NCBI GenBank assembly: GCA_902825875.1
Contig: CADECP010000014.1
Coordinates: 62,001 to 126,000 of the forward strand
Direction of reading: 5' to 3'
Length of the DNA: 64,000 bases
DNA from: an uncultured Acidobacteriota bacterium
Lineage (GTDB): Bacteria > Acidobacteriota > Blastocatellia > RBC074
The translations under genes were made by a program, and so were the position numbers. How positions within the stretch are numbered: the first letter of the stretch is position 1; the number at the start of each line of letters is the position of its first letter. Under the pieces are notes generated by a model. It was not told the origin of the DNA, did no database searches, and saw nothing but the letters and a program-made list of their open reading frames with translations. Of the stretch, positions 56,973 to 64,000 are shown in pieces.

Positions 56973-56996
56973 CAAACCTTTGACCGAAAATATAAT
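56969..56996 (+). promoter_or_regulatory. Near-consensus sigma70 promoter for yceD-rpmF-plsX-fab
   Basis: TTGACA (56969-56974), 16-nt spacer, TATAAT (56991-56996): both boxes are perfect matches to the bacterial consensus. The TGA stop of the upstream gene lies within the -35 box. The start would be near 57003, about 33 nt before the yceD ATG. Confidence 0.8.
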
Positions 56997-57035
56997 TACG
57001 CGCTTTGTCGCTGCCGGAATATCCAAAGAGGAACT

Positions 57036-57569
57036 ATGCTCATCTCGTTATCGCGTTTGCCTGCTGATGGATTGCCATTCAATCATCAGTACTTGGCGGG
57101 CGAACTCGACACCAGCGAGCATGAATTTGAAATTACCGCATTGCCATTGGTGATCGGGCGCGTAGATCGCGCCGGAATGGATATGCGAGTTCGCGGAACT
57201 GTTAAGTCCGCTCTGGTTGTCACCTGCGACCGTTGTTTGACCGAAGTTGAAGTTTCCGTAGATGCGCCCTTCGACCTGATTTACGTTCCAGAAGACCTCG
57301 GCGCAAATCAGGTTGGAGAAACCGAATTGCACGACCGCGACCTTGATCTGGTGGTTTACGAAAACGAACAGATCAACGTTGACGATCTGGTGTTGGAACA
57401 GTTGGAACTGAGCCTGCCGACCAGAGTGCTCTGCCGTGAAGATTGCCGCGGATTGTGTTCGCAATGCGGCGCAGATTTGAATTTTGAACAGTGCAACTGC
57501 CAGAAACCGATTGATCCTCGGTGGCAGGCGCTGGCCGATCTGAAAAACAGTTCGGAAGAAGAAAACTGA
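57036..57569 (+). CDS. yceD: YceD/DUF177 family protein
   Basis: 177 residues. N-terminal LISLSRLPADGLPF, central VVTCDRCLTEVEVSVDAPFDLIYVPED, and a C-terminal Cys-rich part LCREDCRGLCSQCGADLNFEQCNC that likely binds zinc. YceD (large-ribosomal-subunit accumulation protein) genes stand just before rpmF in most bacteria, as here, and the protein has been linked to 23S rRNA processing. AGAGGA precedes the ATG. It is the first gene of the near-consensus promoter unit that runs through rpmF and plsX to the fatty-acid genes. Confidence 0.9.
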   Translation: MLISLSRLPADGLPFNHQYLAGELDTSEHEFEITALPLVIGRVDRAGMDMRVRGTVKSALVVTCDRCLTEVEVSVDAPFDLIYVPEDLGANQVGETELHDRDLDLVVYENEQINVDDLVLEQLELSLPTRVLCREDCRGLCSQCGADLNFEQCNCQKPIDPRWQALADLKNSSEEEN

Positions 57570-57600
57570 TTGAACTTATAGCTTAATTGGAGAATAGACC

Positions 57601-57786
57601 ATGCCGAATCCTAAACGACGACACTCGAAATCGCGCAGCCGCAAACGCCGCACGCACGATTCACTGAGCCGAATTCAATTGTCCAACTGCCCGAATTGCG
57701 GCAACAAAAAACTGCCTCATCGCGTTTGCCCTCGCTGTGGATTTTACGGCGGACGAACTGTGATCGAAGGCAAAGAACAATTCTGA
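57601..57786 (+). CDS. rpmF: Ribosomal protein L32
   Basis: 61 residues. The N-terminal basic region MPNPKRRHSKSRSRKRR-type and a zinc ribbon formed by CPNCGNKK and CPRCGFYGG identify bL32, a small protein of the large ribosomal subunit. TTGGAG lies about 10 nt before the ATG. The order yceD-rpmF-plsX is conserved widely. A hairpin with a short T-run follows, which may reduce read-through into plsX. Confidence 0.97.
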   Translation: MPNPKRRHSKSRSRKRRTHDSLSRIQLSNCPNCGNKKLPHRVCPRCGFYGGRTVIEGKEQF

Positions 57787-57793
57787 AAAATCT

Positions 57794-57840
57794 GAAAGGC
57801 GAACGTCGTATCGAAACCGTTACGGCGCTCGCCTTTCGTT
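57794..57840 (+). terminator. Hairpin after rpmF
   Basis: GAAAGGCGA (57794-57802) pairs with TCGCCTTTC (57829-57837), followed by GTTT. The loop is long (26 nt), so it is a moderate terminator or attenuator inside the unit. Confidence 0.5.
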
Positions 57841-57887
57841 TATCTACTGCCGCCAGCTTCTACATTTAAGAATCCTGCTTGGCTTCA

Positions 57888-58913
57888 ATGCTCACCACCA
57901 TCGCTGTTGACGCTATGGGCGGAGATAACGCCCCCGCCATAGAGGTTGAAGGCGCGATCCAGGCTGCGCGCGACTTGCGCGTTCGCATCCTGCTGATCGG
58001 GCGGGAAGAACAGATTCGCGCCGAATTGGCGCGACAGGGTGTTCCCGATCCTCGCAAACAGCGACTCCACATCGAAATCGTCAACGCCACCGAAGTCATC
58101 ACGATGGACGACCCGGTCGCGCAAGCTGTTCGGCGAAAACGCGACTCTTCCATTCGCGTCGCCGCTCGATTGGTGCGCGAAGGCAAAGCCCACGGATTGG
58201 TCAGCGCCGGAAACACTGGCGCGGTGATGGCGACTTCGGTGTTGATGCTGGGAACCTTGCCTTCGGTGGATCGCCCGGCGTTGGCAGGTATTTTCCCCAC
58301 CCTGAAAGGCAACGGCACTGTGTTGCTGGACGTTGGCGCAAACGCTGAATGCAAGCCGGAGCATTTGCAGCAATTCGCCATCATGGGATCGGTTTACTCG
58401 CGTTCGATTTTGGGCGTTCGCAACCCGCGTGTCGGCCTGATGAGCATTGGCGAAGAAGACATCAAAGGCAACGACCTGACCAAAGAAACGCTGCATTTGA
58501 TGAAAGAAGCTCCGGTCAATTTTATCGGCAACGTCGAAGGACGAGACATTTTCACAGGCGATGTTGATGTGATTGTCAGCGACGGGTTCACCGGCAACGT
58601 CATACTGAAAACCAGCGAAGGCCTGGTTGAAGCGATTATGGGCCTGCTGAAAACCGAACTTGGACAAACTTTGCTGACGCAAACCGGCGCGATTCTTTCG
58701 CGGCAGGCATTTAGAAGCGTCAAAAAGCGGCTGGATTATTCGGAATTCGGTGGAGCGCCGCTGCTTGGTTGCAAAGCGATTACCGTGATTTGTCATGGCA
58801 GTTCGACTCCAAAAGCGATTCGCAACGCCATTCGCGTCGCCAAAGAATTTGTCAAAGAAGACCTAAGCGCGCGCATCGAAAGCGAAATCAGCGAGATGAC
58901 ATTGATTCAGTAG
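57888..58913 (+). CDS. plsX: Phosphate acyltransferase PlsX
   Basis: 341 residues from the ATG at 57888 (MLTTIAVDAMGGDNAP); a TTG at 57879 adds three residues. PlsX makes acyl-phosphate from acyl-ACP for phospholipid synthesis. Signatures: TIAVDAMGGDNAP, GLVSAGNTGAVMA, VDRPALAGIFPT, LLDVGANAECKPEHL, VGLMSIGEEDIKGN and VIVSDGFTGNVILKTSEG. The product is cytoplasmic and membrane-associated. No strong Shine-Dalgarno sequence is visible. A short-word inverted repeat begins 8 nt after the stop and separates it from fabD; the usual plsX-fabH pair is broken because fabH is missing. Confidence 0.95.
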   Translation: MLTTIAVDAMGGDNAPAIEVEGAIQAARDLRVRILLIGREEQIRAELARQGVPDPRKQRLHIEIVNATEVITMDDPVAQAVRRKRDSSIRVAARLVREGKAHGLVSAGNTGAVMATSVLMLGTLPSVDRPALAGIFPTLKGNGTVLLDVGANAECKPEHLQQFAIMGSVYSRSILGVRNPRVGLMSIGEEDIKGNDLTKETLHLMKEAPVNFIGNVEGRDIFTGDVDVIVSDGFTGNVILKTSEGLVEAIMGLLKTELGQTLLTQTGAILSRQAFRSVKKRLDYSEFGGAPLLGCKAITVICHGSSTPKAIRNAIRVAKEFVKEDLSARIESEISEMTLIQ

Positions 58914-58920
58914 CTGAAGA

Positions 58921-59076
58921 AGTGGACAGTAGACAGTAGTTTGGGGTCTTCGTTCAAGATTATTGTTGGTGGAAAGACGCAATGGGAACTAAACAAATGC
59001 TGGAAGGAATGTGAATCAGTCCAAATCGAACTATCACAATTACCTACTGTCTACTGACTTCTGTCTACTGTCTACT
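58921..59076. repeat. Short-word inverted repeat (GACAGTA / CTACTGT), plsX-fabD gap
   Basis: Left 58921-58940 (AGTGGACAGTAGACAGTAGT) and right 59044-59076 (CTACTGTCTACTGACTTCTG...), with about 100 nt between. As inverted copies, 17 of the first 19 positions match. The right arm holds several TACTGTC words and ends 8 nt before the fabD ATG. Confidence 0.85.
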
Positions 59077-59084
59077 CCGAATTT

Positions 59085-60044
59085 ATGAGCAAATTGGCAT
59101 TCATTTTTCCGGGTCAAGGTTCACAGCACGCAGGAATGGGGCGCGACCTGGCCGACAACTTTGCGGTTTCAAAAACTGCGTTTGACGAATCGGACGCGGC
59201 GCTAGGTTTCAGTTTGAGCGGCCTTTGCTTCAACGGCCCCGAAGAAGATTTGCAACTGACGGCGAACACGCAACCGGCGATTTTGACAGCTTCGTTGGCT
59301 GCATTTCGCGTGTTATCTGAAAAAGGCATCAAGCCCGATTTCGTCGCCGGTCACAGCTTGGGCGAGTATTCGGCGCTGGTTGCCGCCGGAGCGTTGAGCC
59401 TGACGGATGCGGTCAAACTGGTTCGTCGTCGTGGAGAGTTCATGCAAGAAGCCGTTCCAGTTGGAGTTGGCGCGATGGCGGCGATTCTGGGAATTGACAC
59501 CGAAAAGGTTTCTGATGCCTGCACGGCAGCATCTCAAAGCATTGGGCAAGGTCAAGCCTGTGCCCCGGCGAATTTCAACTCGCCTTCGCAAATTGTCATT
59601 GCCGGACACAAAGAAGCCGTCGAACGAGCCGTTGAAGAATGCAAAGCTCGCGGAGCCAAACGCGCGATGCTGCTGAAAGTCAGCGCGCCGTTTCATTCTT
59701 CGCTGATGATGCCGGCTCAGGAACAAATGATCGAACCGTTGAACGCCGCCACTTTCAACGACCTGAGCTTCCCTATCGTCAACAATGTGAATGCTGCAAT
59801 CGTCACTGACGGAGCCGCTTCGCGCGAAGCCTTGATTCGACAAATTTCCGCCCCGGTTCGCTGGACTGCCAGCGTCGAGAAGTTGCTTGCTGAAGGCGTC
59901 GAGACTTTCGTTGAAATCGGGCCAGGAAAAGTTCTCTGCGGACTGGTCAAAGCGATTGCCAAAGATGCTGGCAAGGAAGTAAAACTGCTCAACGTCGAAG
60001 ATCAAACCAGCTTGCAAGCAACGCTTGAAGCCTTATCAAACTAA
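59085..60044 (+). CDS. fabD: Malonyl-CoA:ACP transacylase
   Basis: 319 residues. FabD loads malonyl groups on acyl carrier protein. Motifs: FIFPGQGSQHAGMG, GHSLGEYSALVAAGAL with the catalytic Ser, the Arg-rich RRRGEFMQEA, and a late His region KVSAPFHSSLM. The start codon follows a repeat element directly and no good Shine-Dalgarno sequence is present. fabG begins 3 nt after its stop, so the two are tightly coupled. Confidence 0.96.
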   Translation: MSKLAFIFPGQGSQHAGMGRDLADNFAVSKTAFDESDAALGFSLSGLCFNGPEEDLQLTANTQPAILTASLAAFRVLSEKGIKPDFVAGHSLGEYSALVAAGALSLTDAVKLVRRRGEFMQEAVPVGVGAMAAILGIDTEKVSDACTAASQSIGQGQACAPANFNSPSQIVIAGHKEAVERAVEECKARGAKRAMLLKVSAPFHSSLMMPAQEQMIEPLNAATFNDLSFPIVNNVNAAIVTDGAASREALIRQISAPVRWTASVEKLLAEGVETFVEIGPGKVLCGLVKAIAKDAGKEVKLLNVEDQTSLQATLEALSN

Positions 60045-60047
60045 ACG

Positions 60048-60791
60048 ATGTTCAATCTTTCAGGACAAATTGCGTTGGTCACAGGCGGTTCGCAAGGCAT
60101 TGGCCGAGCCATTGCGTTGATGTTGGCCGAACTCGGCGCTGATGTGGCTGTTATGGCTCGCACGCTGGAAAAATGCGAAGCCGTCGCTGAAGAAATCCGC
60201 TCCAAAGATCGAAAAGCCATCGCCGTTCGCGGCGATATGGGCAACGTCGAAGACATCAAAGCAGCCGTCGCCAAAGTCGGCTCTGAACTCGGCCCGATTT
60301 CGATTCTGGTCAACAACGCCGCCATAACCCGCGATGGGTTGATGCTGCGAATGAAGCAAACGGATTGGGACGATGTCATCAACACCAATTTGACCGGCGT
60401 GTTTCAGATGACTCAGGCCGTGTTGCCGATGATGACCAAAGCTCGCAAAGGCCGGATCATCAATCTGACTTCGGTCGTCGCGCAGATGGGCAACGCCGGA
60501 CAGGTCAATTACATTTCGGCCAAAGCCGGATTGATCGGATTTACGAAAGCCGTGGCGCGTGAATATGCGTCGCGCAACATCACGGTCAATGCGGTTGCGC
60601 CAGGATTTATCGAAACGCCGATGACCGACGTTCTTGGCGAAGCGGCGCGAAATGCAATGCTGGAACAAATTCCGTTAAAACGACCGGGAACCGATCTTGA
60701 CGTAGCTTACGCGGTTGCGTTTTTGGCCTCAGATGAGGCAGGCTATGTCACCGGTCAGGTAATCAACATCAACGGTGGAATGTATATGTGA
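60048..60791 (+). CDS. fabG: 3-oxoacyl-ACP reductase
   Basis: 247 residues. A classical FabG: TGGSQGIGRA cofactor motif, NNAAI, TSVVAQMGNAGQVNYISAKAG with the Ser-Tyr-Lys triad, VNAVAPGFIETPMTD and a C-terminal GYVTGQVININGGMYM. It reduces 3-oxoacyl-ACP with NADPH in the elongation cycle. It is placed 3 nt after fabD. A TTGATAG-type inverted repeat fills most of the gap to acpP. Confidence 0.96.
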   Translation: MFNLSGQIALVTGGSQGIGRAIALMLAELGADVAVMARTLEKCEAVAEEIRSKDRKAIAVRGDMGNVEDIKAAVAKVGSELGPISILVNNAAITRDGLMLRMKQTDWDDVINTNLTGVFQMTQAVLPMMTKARKGRIINLTSVVAQMGNAGQVNYISAKAGLIGFTKAVAREYASRNITVNAVAPGFIETPMTDVLGEAARNAMLEQIPLKRPGTDLDVAYAVAFLASDEAGYVTGQVININGGMYM

Positions 60792-60793
60792 AC

Positions 60794-60875
60794 GAGTTGA
60801 TAGTTGACGATTGACAGTTGATGGTCGCGCTGTCAGCCAAACTATCAACTAGCAATTTTCAACTATCAATTAACC
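60794..60875. repeat. Short-word inverted repeat (TTGATAG / CTATCAA), fabG-acpP gap
   Basis: Left 60794-60823 (GAGTTGATAGTTGACGATTG...) and right 60838-60875 (CAACTATCAA type). The central parts match at 22 of 26 positions as inverted copies. It lies 2 nt after the fabG stop codon. Confidence 0.88.
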
Positions 60876-60896
60876 AAACACTACTTGGAGGAATTC

Positions 60897-61136
60897 ATGG
60901 CAGATTCAATTGTGGAAAAGGTAAAACAGATCATTGTGGACGAACTTGGCGTGGACGAAGCCGAAGTCACCGATAACGCGCGGTTCATTGACGATCTTGG
61001 CGCGGATTCGCTCGACACTGTCGAGTTGGTGATGCGATTCGAGGAAGAGTTCGGCATCGAAATTCCTGACGAAGAAGCCGAAAAGATTCAGAGCGTGGGC
61101 GACGCCTTTCGTTACATTGAAGAACATCGGAAATAA
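60897..61136 (+). CDS. acpP: Acyl carrier protein
   Basis: 79 residues from the ATG at 60897 ([13 protein letters not shown]), with a strong GGAGG at 60887-60891. The phosphopantetheine site [10 protein letters not shown] is intact. It carries the growing acyl chain for all Fab enzymes and PlsX. Placement between fabG and fabF is standard. The strong ribosome binding site after the hairpin fits the high level of ACP that cells need. Confidence 0.97.
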   Translation: MADSIVEKVKQIIVDELGVDEAEVTDNARFIDDLGADSLDTVELVMRFEEEFGIEIPDEEAEKIQSVGDAFRYIEEHRK

Positions 61137-61207
61137 ACTTCCATCTTGTCACAGGAAATGTCGGAAATCGGCAAACCTGTTGTCACCCTTTCGCCAAAGC
61201 AGAAATG

Positions 61208-61286
61208 AGCCACAAAAAGGCACAAAACTTACAAAAGCCAGGCATAACTTGGATTACTTTTGTGATACAGCGGCTTTTTTGTGGCT
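61208..61286. repeat. Short-word inverted repeat (CCACAAAAA / TTTTTGTGG), acpP-fabF gap
   Basis: Left 61208-61237 (AGCCACAAAAAGGCACAAAA...) and right 61257-61286 (...CGGCTTTTTTGTGGCT) form an inverted pair with a 19-nt loop. Confidence 0.85.
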
Positions 61287-61398
61287 GATTGTCTTTTACA
61301 ACACTCGAAGTTTTTCAAATCGGTTGCCGCTGGCCCCTGCCGGCGTTTGATCTCCATAAACACGTTGTGTTGAAAACTTTTTCAAAGGGAAGGAAGTC

Positions 61399-62649
61399 TT
61401 GAGCAACGAAATCACCAAAAAGCGTGTTGTCGTCACCGGTCTCGGTTTGGTCAGCCCGCTCGGCAACACGACAGAAGAAACCTGGGCTGGACTAATTGCC
61501 GGACGCAGCGGAGTGGATTACATTGCGCGGTTTGACACCAGCCAACACAAAGTCAAATTCGCCGCCGAAACCAAAGGCTTTGACCCGCTCAAATTCATCG
61601 AGAAAAAAGAATTGAAGAAGATGGATTATTTCATCTTCTTCGCCATCGCTGCTTCGCGCGAGGCACTGGAAGATTCGGGTTTGAAGATCAACGAAGACAA
61701 TGCCGAAACAATTGGCACTTATATCGGCAGCGGCATTGGCGGGTTCGGAGTTTTCGAGCGCGAACACACCAAAATGCTTGAAGGCGGCCCGGATCGCATT
61801 TCGCCGTTTTTCATTCCAGCTTCGATTGTCAATCTGGCTTCAGGTTACGTTTCGATTTACACCGGAGCCAAAGGGCCAAATTCGGCGACAGCGACGGCTT
61901 GCAGTTCGGGCGCTCATGCCATCGGCGACAGCTTCAAAATCATCCAACGCGGAGACGCCACGGCAATGATTTGCGGCGGTTCGGAAGGCGCAATAACGCC
62001 GATGTCTGTTGGCGGGTTTGCGGCAATGCGGGCGCTTTCGACTCGCAATGATGATCCGCAACGCGCCTCGCGCCCCTTCGACAAAGACCGCGATGGATTC
62101 GTCATTGGCGAAGGCGCAGGCATCATGGTTTTGGAAGAACTGGAGCACGCCAAAGCTCGCGGCGCGAAGATTTATGCTGAAGTCGTCGGTTATGGAATGT
62201 CCAGCGACGCTTTTCACATCACCCTGCCCGATCTGGATGGACCGCGCCGCGTGATGCTGAAAACCGTCAAAGACGCAGGCGTTGAACCGAATCAGGTGGA
62301 TTACATAAACGTTCACGGAACTTCGACGCCAGCGGGAGACGTGAATGAAACCAACGCCATCAAAGCCGCGTTCGGCGAACACGCTTACAAACTGGCGCTC
62401 AGTTCGACAAAGTCCATGACCGGTCATTTGCTCGGCGGAGCCGGTGGATTGGAAGCAGGCATTACGGCTCTGGCAATTCATAACCAGATTTTGCCGCCGA
62501 CCATCAATTACGAAACCGCCGACCCGGAATGCGATTTGGATTGTGTGCCGAATCAAGCACGACAGACCAAAGTTACTTACGCGCTTTCAAACAGTTTCGG
62601 CTTCGGCGGAACGAACGCTGCGTTGTTGTTCAAACGCTACGAAGCTTGA
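61399..62649 (+). CDS. fabF: 3-oxoacyl-ACP synthase II
   Basis: 416 residues, TTG start at 61399 with AGGGAAGGAAG upstream. FabF condenses malonyl-ACP with acyl-ACP. Motifs: VVVTGLGLVSPLGN, the active Cys in TATACSSGAHAIGD, His in NVHGTSTPAGD and the SSTKSMTGHLLGGAGG His/Lys region, and NSFGFGGTNAALLF. All three Cys-His-His residues are present. A clear terminator follows, so it ends the fatty-acid unit. Confidence 0.96.
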   Translation: MSNEITKKRVVVTGLGLVSPLGNTTEETWAGLIAGRSGVDYIARFDTSQHKVKFAAETKGFDPLKFIEKKELKKMDYFIFFAIAASREALEDSGLKINEDNAETIGTYIGSGIGGFGVFEREHTKMLEGGPDRISPFFIPASIVNLASGYVSIYTGAKGPNSATATACSSGAHAIGDSFKIIQRGDATAMICGGSEGAITPMSVGGFAAMRALSTRNDDPQRASRPFDKDRDGFVIGEGAGIMVLEELEHAKARGAKIYAEVVGYGMSSDAFHITLPDLDGPRRVMLKTVKDAGVEPNQVDYINVHGTSTPAGDVNETNAIKAAFGEHAYKLALSSTKSMTGHLLGGAGGLEAGITALAIHNQILPPTINYETADPECDLDCVPNQARQTKVTYALSNSFGFGGTNAALLFKRYEA

Positions 62650-62673
62650 AACCATCATCTGATTCCCTGCCCA

Positions 62674-62717
62674 TTGAGCGAGCCGAACATTAGACAAGCG
62701 GCTCGCTCAACTTTTTT
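62674..62717 (+). terminator. Rho-independent terminator after fabF
   Basis: 12-bp perfect stem (TTGAGCGAGCCG 62674-62685 with 62699-62710), a 13-nt loop, then C and six T (62712-62717). Confidence 0.92.
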
Positions 62718-62954
62718 CGGCGCTGAACCAAGACAAAACACTTTAGAAAAATACCGGCCTGAATGACTACACAACTCACTGGCCGTTCTAAGCCATTTCC
62801 CGGCAAAACTCAGCTAAGTCCAACGATTTCAATACTGCCTTTTATCCTGCGGCTGTTGGCACAAACATTGCTGAGTAACGCTCATCTTTACGCGGTAAAA
62901 AATACGCAGTCGAGATAAAAGTACCCTGAACCACAAAAAACGGAGGACAAACCA
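62718..62954. other. Upstream region of the receiver gene
   Basis: With the terminator this completes a non-coding gap of about 305 bases. No gene was seen. GGAGG precedes the ATG at 62955. Confidence 0.5.
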
Positions 62955-63359
62955 ATGTCGAACCGTAGACATAAAATAATGGTCGTAGAAGATGATTTGA
63001 ACCTGCGGCTGACTCTGACTGAACTCTTACGCTTGCAAGGTTTCGCCGTCGTCACAGCTCGTGATGGCGACGAAGGTTACGTGCAGGCATTGGCACACCA
63101 ACCCGATCTGATTATCACTGATCTGCAAATGCCCGTTCTGGATGGAATCGAACTGGCGCGACTGATCCGGCGCGAACATGGCAAATTGAGCGCAGTACCG
63201 ATCATCGCCTTGAGCGGTGCATTGAACGAATTCAATTTGCCGGAAAAGATGAATGCCGGGATTGACCGCTTTGTGGATAAATCGGTGTTCAATTGCCGAA
63301 GCCTGATGGACGATGTGAATTCTCTGTTGGGTTTGAAGGTCAGGGCGACAGCAATGTAG
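62955..63359 (+). CDS. Single-domain response regulator (CheY-like)
   Basis: 134 residues, a stand-alone receiver. Acidic pair VVEDDLN, phosphoacceptor D56 (LIITDLQMPVLDG), conserved ALSG, and the Lys in DRFVDKS. There is no output domain, so it works through protein contacts. No histidine kinase is adjacent. CGGAGG stands before the ATG. Confidence 0.9.
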   Translation: MSNRRHKIMVVEDDLNLRLTLTELLRLQGFAVVTARDGDEGYVQALAHQPDLIITDLQMPVLDGIELARLIRREHGKLSAVPIIALSGALNEFNLPEKMNAGIDRFVDKSVFNCRSLMDDVNSLLGLKVRATAM

Positions 63360-63369
63360 CCCGATAAGT

Positions 63370-63438
63370 TAGGCAGGTTTGATAAGCCCGCAATTGGCCT
63401 CTAGCATCTCACCCCGTCGTGCTTTTCAAGCCTGCCTA
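63370..63438. terminator. Possible bidirectional hairpin between convergent genes
   Basis: TAGGCAGG (63370-63377) pairs with CCTGCCTA (63431-63438) with a long loop, and the flanking TTTGA/TTCAA pairs partly. The right arm covers the stop codon of the minus-strand gene. Weak. Confidence 0.35.
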
Positions 63439-63993
63439 CTTCGATTCAAAATTTCCGGAGTCGTAATACTCAGGGTGAACGAACGGCAGCAACGCAAACA
63501 CCACAGCCGGTTTGTATAAATCCAGTCGAGTCACAACACCATCCGACAAAATCCCAATCGCGCCATCCTGCTGCTTTGAATTCGAGCGGCCAAAAAATCG
63601 GTCGTCAGCTTCGCCCAATTCAATTCCCTCTCGAACCATTTGAGCAATCGGCTCCGGCAGCAAAAATCTTCCCGATTGGCCTTTGCCAACACGGCCTTCG
63701 CGGTCAGCGACGACAATCCAGGCATAAGCCCACATTCCGTCTTCCGCATCGAGCGTCCCGCCTTCCAAGCCTACGCCAAACTGCGCGTCAGCGGTGTTTT
63801 CCAAAGCCTGCCGCGCACGATTGAGCGCCCCCACGAACATTTCTTGATCGGAATCCGGCTGAGCACTTACGCCGGAATCCGTTTTGACGCCTACCGCGCG
63901 CGATTCCGGCCAGAACGCTTGAATGGCTTCGGCAACGCAATTGATTTTGACGGGATTTTCAGAACCGACGGCAAAAAGAAGTGTTGATTGCAT
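63436..63993 (-). CDS. yjjX: Inosine/xanthosine triphosphatase (YjjX/DUF84 family)
   Basis: 185 residues. N-terminal FAVGSENPVKINCVAEAIQAFWP, central GVKTDSGVSAQPDSDQEMFVGALNRARQAL, GVGLEGGTLD and late GRFLLPEPIAQMV match the YjjX/DUF84 NTPases that clear inosine or xanthosine triphosphate. The start is 7 bases from the window edge, so its ribosome binding site is mostly outside. Confidence 0.85.
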   Translation of the reverse strand: MQSTLLFAVGSENPVKINCVAEAIQAFWPESRAVGVKTDSGVSAQPDSDQEMFVGALNRARQALENTADAQFGVGLEGGTLDAEDGMWAYAWIVVADREGRVGKGQSGRFLLPEPIAQMVREGIELGEADDRFFGRSNSKQQDGAIGILSDGVVTRLDLYKPAVVFALLPFVHPEYYDSGNFESK

Positions 63994-64000
63994 AAGTGAC

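Noticed and set aside
1..64000. tRNA, rRNA or riboswitch
   Set aside because: Gaps were read for tRNA-like arms and known riboswitch cores by eye; none was convincing. A covariance-model scan would be decisive.

Overview
The window reads as a piece of a Gram-negative chromosome, most likely from the phylum Acidobacteriota (Blastocatellia-like). This is an inference from gene content: an Oar-type TonB-dependent receptor with an N-terminal carboxypeptidase-regulatory domain, several secreted amidohydrolases, zinc-ribbon Ser/Thr kinases, a DUF1080 protein, a PVC-type dehydrogenase/cytochrome lipoprotein, a DUF4953/DUF5117-type metalloprotease and a tetraether-lipid-synthase-like radical SAM enzyme. 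No rRNA, tRNA, CRISPR array, transposase or integrase was seen. Coding density is high, and strands switch often with hairpin terminators at many gene ends.

Layout. 1-4 kb: a thioredoxin-like gene end, a secreted seven-repeat protein, and three tandem phage-tail-collar (MdpB-like) genes. 4.2-13.8 kb: one giant surface protein of about 3,209 residues with 13 tandem domains of about 126 residues. 14.3-18 kb: TonB-dependent receptor. 18.7-23 kb: radical SAM (Tes-like) enzyme, GH88 hydrolase and SDR reductase. 23-24.1 kb: a small A+T-richer islet with unrecognised genes. 24.1-30.5 kb: three amidohydrolases on the minus strand (two with damaged metal-binding motifs) and a divergent Tat-exported one. 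30.7-37 kb: DUF1080 protein, HAD hydrolase, AbiEii-type toxin pair, PQQ-propeller protein and zinc metalloprotease. 37.1-44.4 kb (mostly minus): membrane protein, kinase, DUF58 and MoxR, with DUF4870 on plus. 44.5-51.6 kb: hemC-hemD fusion, kinase-FGE fusion, secreted protein, argH. 51.7-56.2 kb: cytochrome/dehydrogenase lipoprotein and an NtrC-type activator. 56.2-62.7 kb: DUF374 acyltransferase followed by yceD-rpmF-plsX-fabD-fabG-acpP-fabF (no fabH here). 62.9-64 kb: a lone receiver protein and YjjX-type NTPase.

The most unusual signal lies outside the ordinary genes. At least ten loci carry a hairpin whose two arms are inverted arrays of a short word of about 7-9 nt. Most loci have their own word (for example GTTCGCA, GACAGTA, TTGATAG, CAAAAGG, ACGGAA), while two share a CACAAAA-type word. 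Most sit in gaps inside operons. Several have been captured by coding sequence: one encodes a signal-peptide core, one lies inside a kinase catalytic domain between HRD and DFG, one forms the HemC-HemD linker, and one abuts the argH start codon. Two further palindrome classes are present: an inverted REP pair with GTAG/CTAC marks read in frame inside the giant surface protein, and a run of five hairpins at 25.56-25.73 kb.

How the genes work together: the last 7 kb form a coherent envelope/fatty-acid module (acyltransferase, YceD, L32, PlsX, FabD, FabG, ACP, FabF) under a near-consensus sigma70 promoter that overlaps the stop codon of the upstream gene. Much of the rest encodes secreted or outer-membrane proteins for polymer and peptide use or surface display, with kinases and response regulators interspersed. 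All function calls come from reading the translated sequences by eye; no database search was run.
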